DNA from: Agrobacterium tumefaciens
GTDB lineage: Bacteria > Pseudomonadota > Alphaproteobacteria > Rhizobiales > Rhizobiaceae
Length of the DNA stretch: 64,000 bases
Reading direction: 5' to 3'
Assembly (NCBI GenBank): GCA_017744915.1
Contig: JAGIAH010000002.1
Span: 372,001 to 436,000, forward strand
Shown here in pieces: positions 48,301 to 55,384 of this stretch. Each line of letters starts with the position of its first letter. Position 1 is the first letter of the stretch. The notes below the pieces were generated by a model. The model was given only the letters and a program-made list of their open reading frames with translations, was not told the DNA's origin and ran no database searches. The translations under genes were made by a program, and so were the position numbers.

Positions 48301-49573
48301 GGATCTCGTTTTTGGCCGCACCATCGGGCAGGCGCAGGGTTTCGATTTCAAGGCCGTCGAGTTCGGGCAACCTGGCCAGATTGTGCTGAAGATCGAACTT
48401 GGCCTGAAACAGCGGCGTCATTTCGGAAAGGGAGCGTTTCGGATTGAGAACCTCGACGATCCGCTCATAAGGCACGTCCTGGTTCGCAAGGCCTGTACGG
48501 ACGGTCTCGCTGACGCGCTGCAGCAGAACGGAAAAATCCGGATTTCCCGCAAGATCGGTGCGCAGCACCAGTGTGTTGACCAGCGGGCCGATCATCGCCT
48601 GGGTTTCCGGCCTGTCGCGGTTTGCGACTTCACTCCCCACCACTATGTCATCGCTGTCGCAATAGAGATGGAGCACGAGTTTGAAAGCGGAGAGGAGCAG
48701 AACGAACAGGCTTACATTATGGCCCCGCGCCAGCGCCCTTAGTTTTCCTGAAAGTTCGGGATCGACCGACACGGCAAATTGCGCGCCGAGAAAACTCGCA
48801 ATCGCCGGGCGCGGACGGTCGAATGGAAGGTCGAGCACCGGCAGTTCGCTTGCAAGCGCCGTCTTCCAGTAGGAGAGCTGGTTTTCGAGGACCGGGCCAC
48901 GCAGCATTTTCCCCTGCCAGATCGCCCAGTCGGCATATTGAACGCGAATATCCGGCAGCGGATGGGACTGTCCGGTTTTCCCCTTGTAGAAGCCCGCCAG
49001 ATCGCGGGCGAGCACCGTCATGGACCAGCGATCCCCGGCGATGTGATGCAGGCCGACCGCCAGCAGATGATCTTCGGTGGACAGGCGAACCAGCATTGCA
49101 CGCAATTGCGGGCGGCTCAGGTCATAGGGTTCCGAAAGCCGTTGCAGGATGTGCTGACGGGCATTGGCTTCCGGGTCAGTATCCTGCCCAAGGTCGAGGA
49201 ATTCGATGGCTGCGTCGCCATCGATCAGAATATCTTGTTGCGGAAAACCGTCCGCGCCGGGAATGAAGCGCGTTCGCAGCGGCTCATGCCGTTTGACGAC
49301 ATTTGCCAGCGCCTCTTCCAGCGCCATCCTGTCGAGCTTTCCGCGAAACCGCAGGACGCTGCGCATATTGTAGGCCGTGCTGTCCGGTTCAAGCTGCTGC
49401 ATGAACCACAGGCGCTGCTGTGCGAAGGACAGCGGACGGTCGCCATCACCGTCTTCACGTCCGGGAATGACGGAGTCGAGAGCCGATTGATAACCCCGCT
49501 CGGCAAGACGCTGTTCTATGAGGCGGCGGCGCTCGGGCGAAAGGTTCGCGAGTTTGGCGTAGAATTCGTTCAT
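42377..49573 (-). CDS. NRPS, C-A(Ala)-PCP-Cy-A(Cys)[Ox insert]-PCP
   Basis: 2398 residues. C1 about 46-480 (HHIAGDR near 176), A1 core near 641, PCP1 near 1031, heterocyclisation domain from 1094 (FPLTDIQHAYWIGR; active site DVLIGD near 1224), A2 core near 1682. An FMN oxidase of the McbC/SagB type, about 1990-2210, is inserted before the A10 motif (near 2260). PCP2 near 2315 (GGDSLT). Pocket reading: A1 D-L-F-N-N-A-L-T-Y-K = Ala; A2 D-L-Y-N-M-S-L-I-W-K = Cys. Predicted chemistry is Ala then Cys, cyclised to thiazoline and oxidised to thiazole. The start overlaps the PKS stop by 4 bases. Confidence 0.96.
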   Translation of the reverse strand: MNEFYAKLANLSPERRRLIEQRLAERGYQSALDSVIPGREDGDGDRPLSFAQQRLWFMQQLEPDSTAYNMRSVLRFRGKLDRMALEEALANVVKRHEPLRTRFIPGADGFPQQDILIDGDAAIEFLDLGQDTDPEANARQHILQRLSEPYDLSRPQLRAMLVRLSTEDHLLAVGLHHIAGDRWSMTVLARDLAGFYKGKTGQSHPLPDIRVQYADWAIWQGKMLRGPVLENQLSYWKTALASELPVLDLPFDRPRPAIASFLGAQFAVSVDPELSGKLRALARGHNVSLFVLLLSAFKLVLHLYCDSDDIVVGSEVANRDRPETQAMIGPLVNTLVLRTDLAGNPDFSVLLQRVSETVRTGLANQDVPYERIVEVLNPKRSLSEMTPLFQAKFDLQHNLARLPELDGLEIETLRLPDGAAKNEIRFNLEDNDPDIGGKIEYATDLFNEETIAAIWRRFEHVLRTIVEDPARRLSEFSLLSNDEQRGQISRSAGQELTIEGLCLHATLTAQAARSPEKSAVASEEGNLTYRALDQRSDAIAAALAAGGFGRGSIVGVCMRRTPDLLAALFGVLKTGAAYVPLDPDYPSERLAFIAQDAAIRVVLTDSDRLAFDAAEDLALLEVGKLPDAAFTPTHTSGLADLAYIIYTSGSTGRPKGVAITHGNAAARMQWTAGNFTGDELASVLASTSVCFDLSIFEIFGTLSCGGQVVLANTLFDVPRLQDVAEINLINTVPSLLREYLRHDTLPKSVRAINLAGEPLPPVLLEELAQKAPQARIHNLYGPSEDTTYSTGTIVCAGGDERTVPIGTPLPGTQAYVLDRAGRLRPDGLAGELYLGGAGVTRGYLRRPGQTAERFVPDAFSGRSSAYLYRTGDRVRRRADGMLEFHGRLDNQVKIRGLRIETGEIEHRLEDIDGIDEAVVAVIGDEASPDRQLAAYISLDAGRHLSADDIRTTLAKHLPSHLVPALWTILSAMPHLPNGKIDRNALRSLEISAPGGSGTAPRNDLEQKLAAIWQDVLQTGVTDVERSFFEMGGHSLLAIRIIARIKADFGVSLPLKAIFETPTIAQLANRLENAAEDVAQADGHAVIHDPENRHEPFPLTDIQHAYWIGRNQGFELGSVGSHGYREFDIDNLDTDALENAINDLVARHDMLRAVVDPDGRQRVLADVPHYAMPVADLRAAADRATRLIDIRNRLSHNIFKADRWPLFHIEAARLDEKTTRLFVSFDVLIGDAWSLKLMGSELAALMQKRALPEIGLTFRDYVLFERSAHNSAAYKRAKEHWSARIATLPASPDLPLACNPSQIEHPRFTRRRGRLAAKDWSRFKELAQSAGLTPTAAIMTIFAEVLARWSRRQEFTLNLTVFNREPVHQDVEKIVGDFTASLLLGLDFSARADFTTRAQQVQLRLMEDLEHRLFSGVSVLRELAKQNGRSGGALMPVVFTSVLGQTAKDDNAPRLDTRLVDSVSQTPQVYLDHQVSEDAGDLVYNWDAVEELFPPSMLDMMFAAYETLLRALVSDDAAWQAEPAIVDCRAFETLNNRAKIALPDDTRLLHEAFFLRATESPEKIAVCAQGVELTYGQVAERALALAANLQAAGAGPNDRVAVSLPKGANQVIACLGILASGAAYVPVDPDLPAERRFELVEDTAADLVIAEGGDWPQRVTVIAVPENGGARPSPSAAVPSDLAYIIFTSGSTGKPKGVMIDHRGALNTILDINLRFGVCAEDRVFALSSLSFDLSVYDIFGPLAVGGAIVMPVREEVSDSARWMKLLLQHRVTVWNSVPALAQLLLAELPALREKPPLRLIMMSGDWIPVSLPPTLKAHLPNADLISLGGATEASIWSVFHPIGEALPGWTSIPYGKPLANQRWYVLDDQGRPCPPWVTGRLFIGGIGVARGYWGRPQLTADRFIPDSFADEEDAESGALLLYDTGDLGRLRPEGLLEFLGREDFQVKVNGFRIELGEIETALQQNENVAEAVVTTVGQPPALVAYIVADTTGSLIGKLEAKTARSGAGGLHYAGRSIDLSSPEGLIHEAIARQSHRRFLPAPAELPKIGHLLASIQAFEMPGTPLKKALYPSAGGIYPVQTYILVREGRIEGLSAGWYRHHPAEHRLEFLKDVSQEQIDAIAGKSDDIVGQCAFLVVFIGRKAAMARSYGEKSRDFCLLEAGHMAQVMMMHAPRLDIGLCAAGGADLSAMASALATEADEEPLYVLAGGTIDPAWSTQWQASVQMRGETLSERLRAFLAAKLPAYMVPREFVIMDRLPLSANGKVDRKALPAPGTRARNAVAPATASEAALLAIWHELLANDNAGVEDNFFEAGGDSLTIMQLLSRIRQEFSVHLTLAQLFGATTVKAQSELLGSLSPSVSDAVETGISPVVAGASVNDLSESDVDRMLEQLLSSQKD

Positions 49574-52500
49574 CGTGCTTCTGCTCCTCCAAGTGCGCTC
49601 CGGACCTCACTGTCGGAAAGGCCTTCGATTTCCATCAGCAGCGCCGCCATCTCGTCCAGGTCGCCCTCATCGGGCATATGGGCGGCGATCATGCTCGCCA
49701 CGCGGGCGACGGTGGGGTTTTCGAAGAGGAGTTCACGCATTTCGATTTTGACCGGGAATGTTTCCCTCAGTTTGGCGACGACCCGGATGGCCAGAAGCGA
49801 GTGCCCGCCCAGCTCATAAAACCCGTCATCGGCACCGATCCCGCTCACACCGATCAGCTCTTCGAAAATGCCGGCGACCGTGGTTTCGATCCCCGTTCGC
49901 GGGGCGACGAAAGGCGTGGACATTGCCGGTCTGGAACGGCCCGCAACCGGAGCTTTCGGGAGCGGCGTGCTTTTGCCGGAGGCCGGCGTCACGGTGATGT
50001 CGCTGCGGGACATCATCGTTGTGCCGGTAATGCCGTTCTCGATGATCTTTTTCGTCAGGCTCCAGGCATCCTCCGAGCTCACCGCATAGGCATTGGTGTC
50101 GAGCGAAGAGCGTTTGCCGGCGGCCAGGACATCGATGAGCGGATAGCCGATGGCGAACCAGGGCATGCGTGTGGCGCGTGATTGGGCCGCAACAAGCAGC
50201 TCCACCGCCTGGTATCCCGACGTATAGGCGGCGAGCCCGACGCCACCGATGACGGTGGCGAGCGATGACTGGATGCAGCAGAAGCCCGCGCGGCGTTGTT
50301 CCATGGCCTGAATGAGCGCCCGTAACGGCGTGATGCGAACCGCTTCATTATAGGTGAGATGGGTTTCATCCATCATGGAAAGGGGCGCTGCCGCGTGCCG
50401 GTTTGCCTGAGGCATGCTCAGGAAAATCCCGTCGACCCGGCCATGTGTCGATACCACCTCATCCAGTGCGGCGCCGACCGCAGCCGCATCATTGCAGTCG
50501 ATCCGGCGGGTATCGAGGCCTACCCCCGAAAAAGTGGCGGCTTCTGCCTCTTGGGTGGATTGCAGCACGGTCAGGCGCGTGCCGGAAATTTTCGCCAGAT
50601 GATCCAGCCAGACGGTGCCGACGCCTTCGGCGATATTTCCGATCACGACATAAACGCCGTTTTTTCGCAGCCGGGTCGATGCCTGCGGTTCAGGCAGGTC
50701 AAGCGGCGCAAATCCATGCGACCACCGATGCGGGCCTCTTAGGGCGACCACCGGGCGGTTGCCGCCGAACTCCGCAAAAAGGCGATCGGCAACCGCCGCG
50801 TCCGCCATGTCCTGCGCGACGGCGATGTCGATATGTCTGCACGTCAGGTCTTCATATTCCTGACCGGCAACCTTCAGAATTCCCGGCAACCGCGACTGGA
50901 GCTCGTTGAGGCTCTCCAGGCCTGTGATATCCGTTGCCCCATGGGTGACCAGTGTGAGCGTGGTTGTATGCCCACGGGCGGCGAGCGCCCGCACGAGATT
51001 GAGCAAAGTCGTAATCTCGTCCCGTTGGCCGGGCTTCAGGGGCCATAGATAGAGGATATCCTGCGGCAGCGCCCCGCGTTCGCCGAGCGTGTCCAGCAGT
51101 TCGGCGAAATCCGCTGCCGACTGTCCAGCAAGGCTGAAGCAACGGAAGTCGCATTCCTCGAACCTCTCGCCTTCTATGGCGCGATAGACCTGCGCGCCGG
51201 CCCCTTCGAGCCGTGCGGCGAGCGATTTGCCGACGCGTCCTTCATCGAGGATCAGCACCCGGCGATTTCTGCAATCAGCCCCGCTTGCCGGCGGCAGGCG
51301 CTGCCATGTCGGACGATAGATCCTTGCACTGTCGCCGGAGGTCGAAATCAGCGTCTGTTTTTCCGCGGCCTGGCTGGAAATCCAGTAGCGCTGCCGCTGG
51401 AACGGATAGGTAGCCAGCGGCACGCGGTGGCCTTCCTGCGCGGCGGCCCGCCAGTCGAGGTGCCCGCCACTCCGCCAATAATGGCCCTGCGCGGCAAGAT
51501 ATTGGCTTGTCTCGTTCTCCGGGTTGGAGCGGCCGAGGCAGGTTATGAGGCGGTCTTCCGCAATGGCGTGTTGGCTGACCAGACCCGACAATGTCGAGCC
51601 CGGACCGGCCTCGATGAAAACGGCATTTTCCATGCCGAGAAGCGTCCGGGTACCCTCGTCGAAACGCACCGTCCGTTCCAGATGTCTGGCCCAGTAATTT
51701 GGATCCGTCGCTTCGGCGGCGCTCAGCCAGGTTCCCGTCACGTTGGAAATCATCGCAATGGAAGGCGGGGAAAGCTTTACGGCCTGCAATTCCCGGACAA
51801 AATGCGCCGCGGCCTCCGCCATCATCGGCGAATGGAAGGCGTGTCCGGTTTTCAGCCGGCGGGTCACGTGGCGGGTCTGTCTGAGTTCTGCTTCGAGCCT
51901 TGCAACGGCGTCCAAGCTGCCCGAAACAACACTCAGGCCCGGTGCGTTGCTGGCGGCAAGCGCGATGTCGGCGCCCAGCCAACGGTCGATCGGCGTGTCG
52001 GGATGGACGACCGCGAGCATTGCGCCGGGGGCTGCCTGTTGCATCAACCGGCCGCGCGCCACCACAAGCGACAGCGCGGTATCGAGATCGAAGACGCCCG
52101 CCAGGCAGGCCGCCACATATTCGCCAACGCTGTGGCCATGCAGCGCCTGCGGCGTCACACCCTGCGCCATCCATGCCTTTGCAAGGGCATATTCCACGGC
52201 AAACAGCGCCGGCTGGGCGAATTCCGTATGATTGATATCGTCATGTCCGGCAAAGAGATCGGCACGGAAATCGCGTTGCATGATCCCGGCAAGACGATCC
52301 GCGCAGGCATCGAAAGGCGTGCGGAAAAGCTCCACCCGGTCATAAAGGTCTCTGCCCATACCGGCATATTGGCTTCCCTGTCCCGGAAACAGGAATACCG
52401 GTGAGGGTGCGCTGCCGGCAACGGATGGCTTTTCCCCAGCAAGGCGACGTAGTTCTGTGACGGCCGACGCCATATCATCGGCAACCAGAGACTGGCGGTG

Positions 52501-54003
52501 GCTGAAGGCCTTACGGCCACTACGCAGCGTGAAGGCAACGTCCTCAAGCGAAAGGTCGGGTTGCGTTTCGAAAGCTTTCGCCTGTGCCGAAAGCAATTCC
52601 GAGAGGGCCGTTGCATTGCGCGCGGAAAAGACCAGAAGCTGCGGCGATGCCGGTTGTGTCTTCCGCCTCGTGCGCGCTTCCGCCGGCGCCTCTTCCAGCA
52701 CCACATGCGCATTCGTTCCGCCGATACCCAGCGAGCTGATGCCCGCTCTTCTGGGGTTTTCAAGAGCAGTCCAATCCCGCAATGCCGTATTCACCTCAAA
52801 GGGGCTCGCCGGGAAATCGATCTTCGCATTTGCCTGTTTGAAATGAAGGCTTGCGGGAATTTTGCCGTGCTTCAGGCAAAGCACGGTCTTGATGAAACCG
52901 GCAATTCCTGCAGCCGTATCGAGGTGGCCGATGTTGGTTTTCACGGAGCCGATTGCGCAATATCCGCTGCGCGGCGTCGTCTTGCGAAAGGCCTGCGTCA
53001 GGGCCGCAATCTCGATGGGGTCGCCCAGCGATGTTCCCGTGCCATGCGCCTCGATGTAACCGATGGAATCGGCCGATATTCCCGCAGCCGCATGGGCCTC
53101 GCTGATGACCATGGCCTGGCTGTCCACCTGTGGCGCGGTAAAGCTCGCCTTCAGCGCGCCGTCATTGTTGATGGCCGAGCCAATGATGACGGCCTCTATC
53201 GTGTCGCCGTCGGCAAGCGCGTCTTCAAGACGCTTGAGCACGACGACACCGACGCCGCTGCCGGGAACGGTTCCGGCGGCCTCCGCATCGAAAGCCCGGC
53301 AATGGCCGTCCGGAGACAATATCCCGCCTTCGCGCGCCACATATCCGTGTGAACGGGAAACCGTTACGCCGCCCGCGAGCGCAATATCGCATTCGCCTGC
53401 AATGAGGCTCTGCGCCGCGACATGCACGGAAACCAGCGACGAAGAGCAGGCGGTTTGCACCGTCATAGCCGGTCCACGCAGATTGAGTTTGTAAGCCGTG
53501 CGCGTCGCCAGAAAATCCTTGTCGTTGGCGACGAACAGTTCAAAGGGGCTGATCGATTGACGCACCGCTGCATTGGCATGCAGGTTCAGAAGATAGGTAT
53601 TGAAGCCGCTCGAGGCATAGACGCCGATGGAGCCGTCGAAGGTGTCGCCCTGATATCCCGCGCGCTCCAGCGCCGCCCAGGCGCATTCGAGAAACAGGCG
53701 CTGCTGCGGGTCGAGGATTTCCGCCTCGCTGGGGCTGTAACCGAAAAATTCGGCGTCGAACTGGTCAGCCCCCTCCAGCGGCGCGGAAGCGCGCACGAAA
53801 TCGGGGTCGGTCAACTGTTCGGGCGGGACACCCAGCGCGACGAGTTCCTCGTCGGTCCATTGCTTGACCGACTCCCGGCCATTGACCAGATTGTCCCAGA
53901 AGCTTTCGATATCCGAAGCTCCCGGAAACCGGCCTGCCATACCTATGACGGCGACCCGAAAGGCGTTCCGATCCTGGTTTGAAGCGCTGGTATAGTCGGA
54001 CAT
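49570..54003 (-). CDS. Type I PKS module, KS-AT-KR(degenerate)-ACP
   Basis: 1477 residues. KS about 15-440 with TACSSS (Cys near 182), EAHGTGT and KTNIGHLDTA; AT about 520-830 with GHSVGEY (near 623) and HAFHS (near 720), the malonyl-CoA pattern. KR-like region about 910-1330. ACP near 1400 (YELGGHSLLAIRV). The KR nucleotide motif reads VIGNIAEGVG instead of TGGxGxxG; Ser and Tyr are present, but the triad Lys is missing and the expected Asn is Tyr (AYTSGY). A beta-keto product is therefore likely. It adds one malonate unit, probably feeding the Ala module encoded next. Confidence 0.95.
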   Translation of the reverse strand: MSDYTSASNQDRNAFRVAVIGMAGRFPGASDIESFWDNLVNGRESVKQWTDEELVALGVPPEQLTDPDFVRASAPLEGADQFDAEFFGYSPSEAEILDPQQRLFLECAWAALERAGYQGDTFDGSIGVYASSGFNTYLLNLHANAAVRQSISPFELFVANDKDFLATRTAYKLNLRGPAMTVQTACSSSLVSVHVAAQSLIAGECDIALAGGVTVSRSHGYVAREGGILSPDGHCRAFDAEAAGTVPGSGVGVVVLKRLEDALADGDTIEAVIIGSAINNDGALKASFTAPQVDSQAMVISEAHAAAGISADSIGYIEAHGTGTSLGDPIEIAALTQAFRKTTPRSGYCAIGSVKTNIGHLDTAAGIAGFIKTVLCLKHGKIPASLHFKQANAKIDFPASPFEVNTALRDWTALENPRRAGISSLGIGGTNAHVVLEEAPAEARTRRKTQPASPQLLVFSARNATALSELLSAQAKAFETQPDLSLEDVAFTLRSGRKAFSHRQSLVADDMASAVTELRRLAGEKPSVAGSAPSPVFLFPGQGSQYAGMGRDLYDRVELFRTPFDACADRLAGIMQRDFRADLFAGHDDINHTEFAQPALFAVEYALAKAWMAQGVTPQALHGHSVGEYVAACLAGVFDLDTALSLVVARGRLMQQAAPGAMLAVVHPDTPIDRWLGADIALAASNAPGLSVVSGSLDAVARLEAELRQTRHVTRRLKTGHAFHSPMMAEAAAHFVRELQAVKLSPPSIAMISNVTGTWLSAAEATDPNYWARHLERTVRFDEGTRTLLGMENAVFIEAGPGSTLSGLVSQHAIAEDRLITCLGRSNPENETSQYLAAQGHYWRSGGHLDWRAAAQEGHRVPLATYPFQRQRYWISSQAAEKQTLISTSGDSARIYRPTWQRLPPASGADCRNRRVLILDEGRVGKSLAARLEGAGAQVYRAIEGERFEECDFRCFSLAGQSAADFAELLDTLGERGALPQDILYLWPLKPGQRDEITTLLNLVRALAARGHTTTLTLVTHGATDITGLESLNELQSRLPGILKVAGQEYEDLTCRHIDIAVAQDMADAAVADRLFAEFGGNRPVVALRGPHRWSHGFAPLDLPEPQASTRLRKNGVYVVIGNIAEGVGTVWLDHLAKISGTRLTVLQSTQEAEAATFSGVGLDTRRIDCNDAAAVGAALDEVVSTHGRVDGIFLSMPQANRHAAAPLSMMDETHLTYNEAVRITPLRALIQAMEQRRAGFCCIQSSLATVIGGVGLAAYTSGYQAVELLVAAQSRATRMPWFAIGYPLIDVLAAGKRSSLDTNAYAVSSEDAWSLTKKIIENGITGTTMMSRSDITVTPASGKSTPLPKAPVAGRSRPAMSTPFVAPRTGIETTVAGIFEELIGVSGIGADDGFYELGGHSLLAIRVVAKLRETFPVKIEMRELLFENPTVARVASMIAAHMPDEGDLDEMAALLMEIEGLSDSEVRSALGGAEAR

Positions 54004-54040
54004 ATGCAGTTCTCGCTGGATTTGAAATTGAACACACCCG

Positions 54041-54604
54041 TCACTTGTGGAACGGGCAGCCTTTCTTGGGGGGATCGATCATGCCGAGGCGGCCCCGTTC
54101 AAAACGCTGGAGCGTATCGATCGCCTTCCGGTCGCCGTATCGCAGACTTCCGGCGTCGGAGCCGACGAAACGGGAGCAGACGCCGACGTGGCCTTCCGCC
54201 AGATATTTGTAGGCTGCGACGAATTCCGCATGGGCGTCATGGAGCTCGACCGGCAGGGTGGCGAACAAGTCCTTCATCTCGCGCCAGACCTGGATGAGGA
54301 TCGCGTGATCGAACGACATCAGCCCGCTGAAATCATCGGATTCCACGGAAGGCGGCGTCATGGAGACGCGGATCGTGTTCTCGTAATCCGCTTTGCTGAA
54401 GCTCGCGGCGAGGTCCATGGAGCTGGCGGATGTGCGCAGGAGTACGGCGGCGGCCCGCAATTCCCTGTCCGCTTCGGCGTTGTTACCTTCATGCACCTGC
54501 ATGTTGAAGCGGCGCAGGCAAAGAACCAGCCCCTGCACGTTCATGAAAAACGCCCAGTGGAATTCGCGCCAGATCCGGGATGGCGGCGGGGGAGCAATGG
54601 TCAT
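54041..54604 (-). CDS. Unrecognised 187-aa protein of the siderophore operon
   Basis: Starts MTIAPPPPSRIWREFHWAFF and ends KKGCPFHK. It looks all-helical, with no signal peptide, and has scattered histidines (EFHW, QVHEG, SFDHAI, ELHDAHAEF). By eye, the order of helices around RELRAAAVLLRTSASSMDLA, KADYENTIRVSMTPPSV and DDFSGLMSFDHAI resembles tryptophan 2,3-dioxygenase-type haem proteins, a superfamily that includes tyrosine hydroxylases. That resemblance is weak and unverified. Coupled by ATGA to the gene before it and 37 bases before the PKS, so a tailoring role in the same pathway is likely. No function assigned. Confidence 0.8.
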   Translation of the reverse strand: MTIAPPPPSRIWREFHWAFFMNVQGLVLCLRRFNMQVHEGNNAEADRELRAAAVLLRTSASSMDLAASFSKADYENTIRVSMTPPSVESDDFSGLMSFDHAILIQVWREMKDLFATLPVELHDAHAEFVAAYKYLAEGHVGVCSRFVGSDAGSLRYGDRKAIDTLQRFERGRLGMIDPPKKGCPFHK

Positions 54605-55119
54605 TTTGCACACTCCACGCCGAAGCATCTTGCAAGCAGCCTTGCATGAACCTCAAAACCGTCAAACTGGGCCTTCGCGGCCTTTTCCGACAGGTGGGGT
54701 GCCCGGCAGAAAAGATCGGTGACGGACAGCGCGACCTGCAGGAAGCTGCGCAGCAGGGCGTGCGCGGGCTGGGTTGTGGCAATGCGGTTCACGCGGAAAT
54801 ACCGGTCGTAGTCATTCGCGTGGAAGGATGTCAGCGGCAGGCCGCTGACATCCACGATGCCGGGATCGGATACCGGTTTTTCCATATTGCCGAGGAGTGC
54901 GGCGATACGCGCGCGGCATTCGGGATAATGCAGCGTGAACGCCTCAAGGGCCTCGCAGATAATGTGCTGCAGGCGGGCTTTGTCGTGCTCCTCCGATGCC
55001 ATGACCGGCGCCAGCGCCTCCGGCAGGAGCAGATCGAGAGCTGCGTCTTTCAGAAGCCAGTCCCCGTCCGGTCCGGCATCCTCGTGCCGCACCGGGCTTG
55101 GCCATGGTTGGTCGTCCAT
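54601..55119 (-). CDS. Unrecognised 172-aa protein of the siderophore operon
   Basis: Starts MDDQPWPSPVRHEDAG and ends ARCFGVECAK. Predicted mainly helical, soluble. Notable stretches are EEHDKARLQHIICEALEAF, SFHANDYDRYFRVNR and HALLRSFLQVALSVTDLF. ATG 55119 is preceded by AGGACGAG. It overlaps the 187-residue gene by 4 bases, so the two are probably made in equal amounts and may form a complex. It lies 11 bases after the MbtH gene. I recognise no family. Confidence 0.78.
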   Translation of the reverse strand: MDDQPWPSPVRHEDAGPDGDWLLKDAALDLLLPEALAPVMASEEHDKARLQHIICEALEAFTLHYPECRARIAALLGNMEKPVSDPGIVDVSGLPLTSFHANDYDRYFRVNRIATTQPAHALLRSFLQVALSVTDLFCRAPHLSEKAAKAQFDGFEVHARLLARCFGVECAK

Positions 55120-55130
55120 GGGGTCTCGTC

Positions 55131-55370
55131 CTACTCTTGCGCGCCGGTTGCGTTCGCTGCTTCGCCGTCCATCAACCGCCGCAGGCTCAAGGGGCGCATG
55201 TCGGTCCACTCCACCTCGATGTGGTCGAGGCAGGCCTGCTTCGAGCCGGAAAAGCCGCTCAGGCGCCACCCTGTCGGGACCGCCTTGTAGACCGGCCATA
55301 TCGAATATCGCTCCTCGTCGCTGATCACGACGTTGTACTGCAGGTCTTCAGCCGGTGTCTGGGAACTCAT
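55131..55370 (-). CDS. MbtH-family NRPS accessory protein
   Basis: 79 residues with the full signature: NVVISDEERYSIWPVYKAVP, GWRLSGFSGSKQACLDHIE and WTDMRPLSLR. MbtH proteins bind A domains and enable their folding or activity. ATG 55370 has GGAG 8 bases ahead; an upstream TTG is not convincing. It starts 14 bases after the aminotransferase stop. Probably serves several A domains of the locus. Confidence 0.96.
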   Translation of the reverse strand: MSSQTPAEDLQYNVVISDEERYSIWPVYKAVPTGWRLSGFSGSKQACLDHIEVEWTDMRPLSLRRLMDGEAANATGAQE

Positions 55371-55384
55371 CGTGGTCACTCCGA

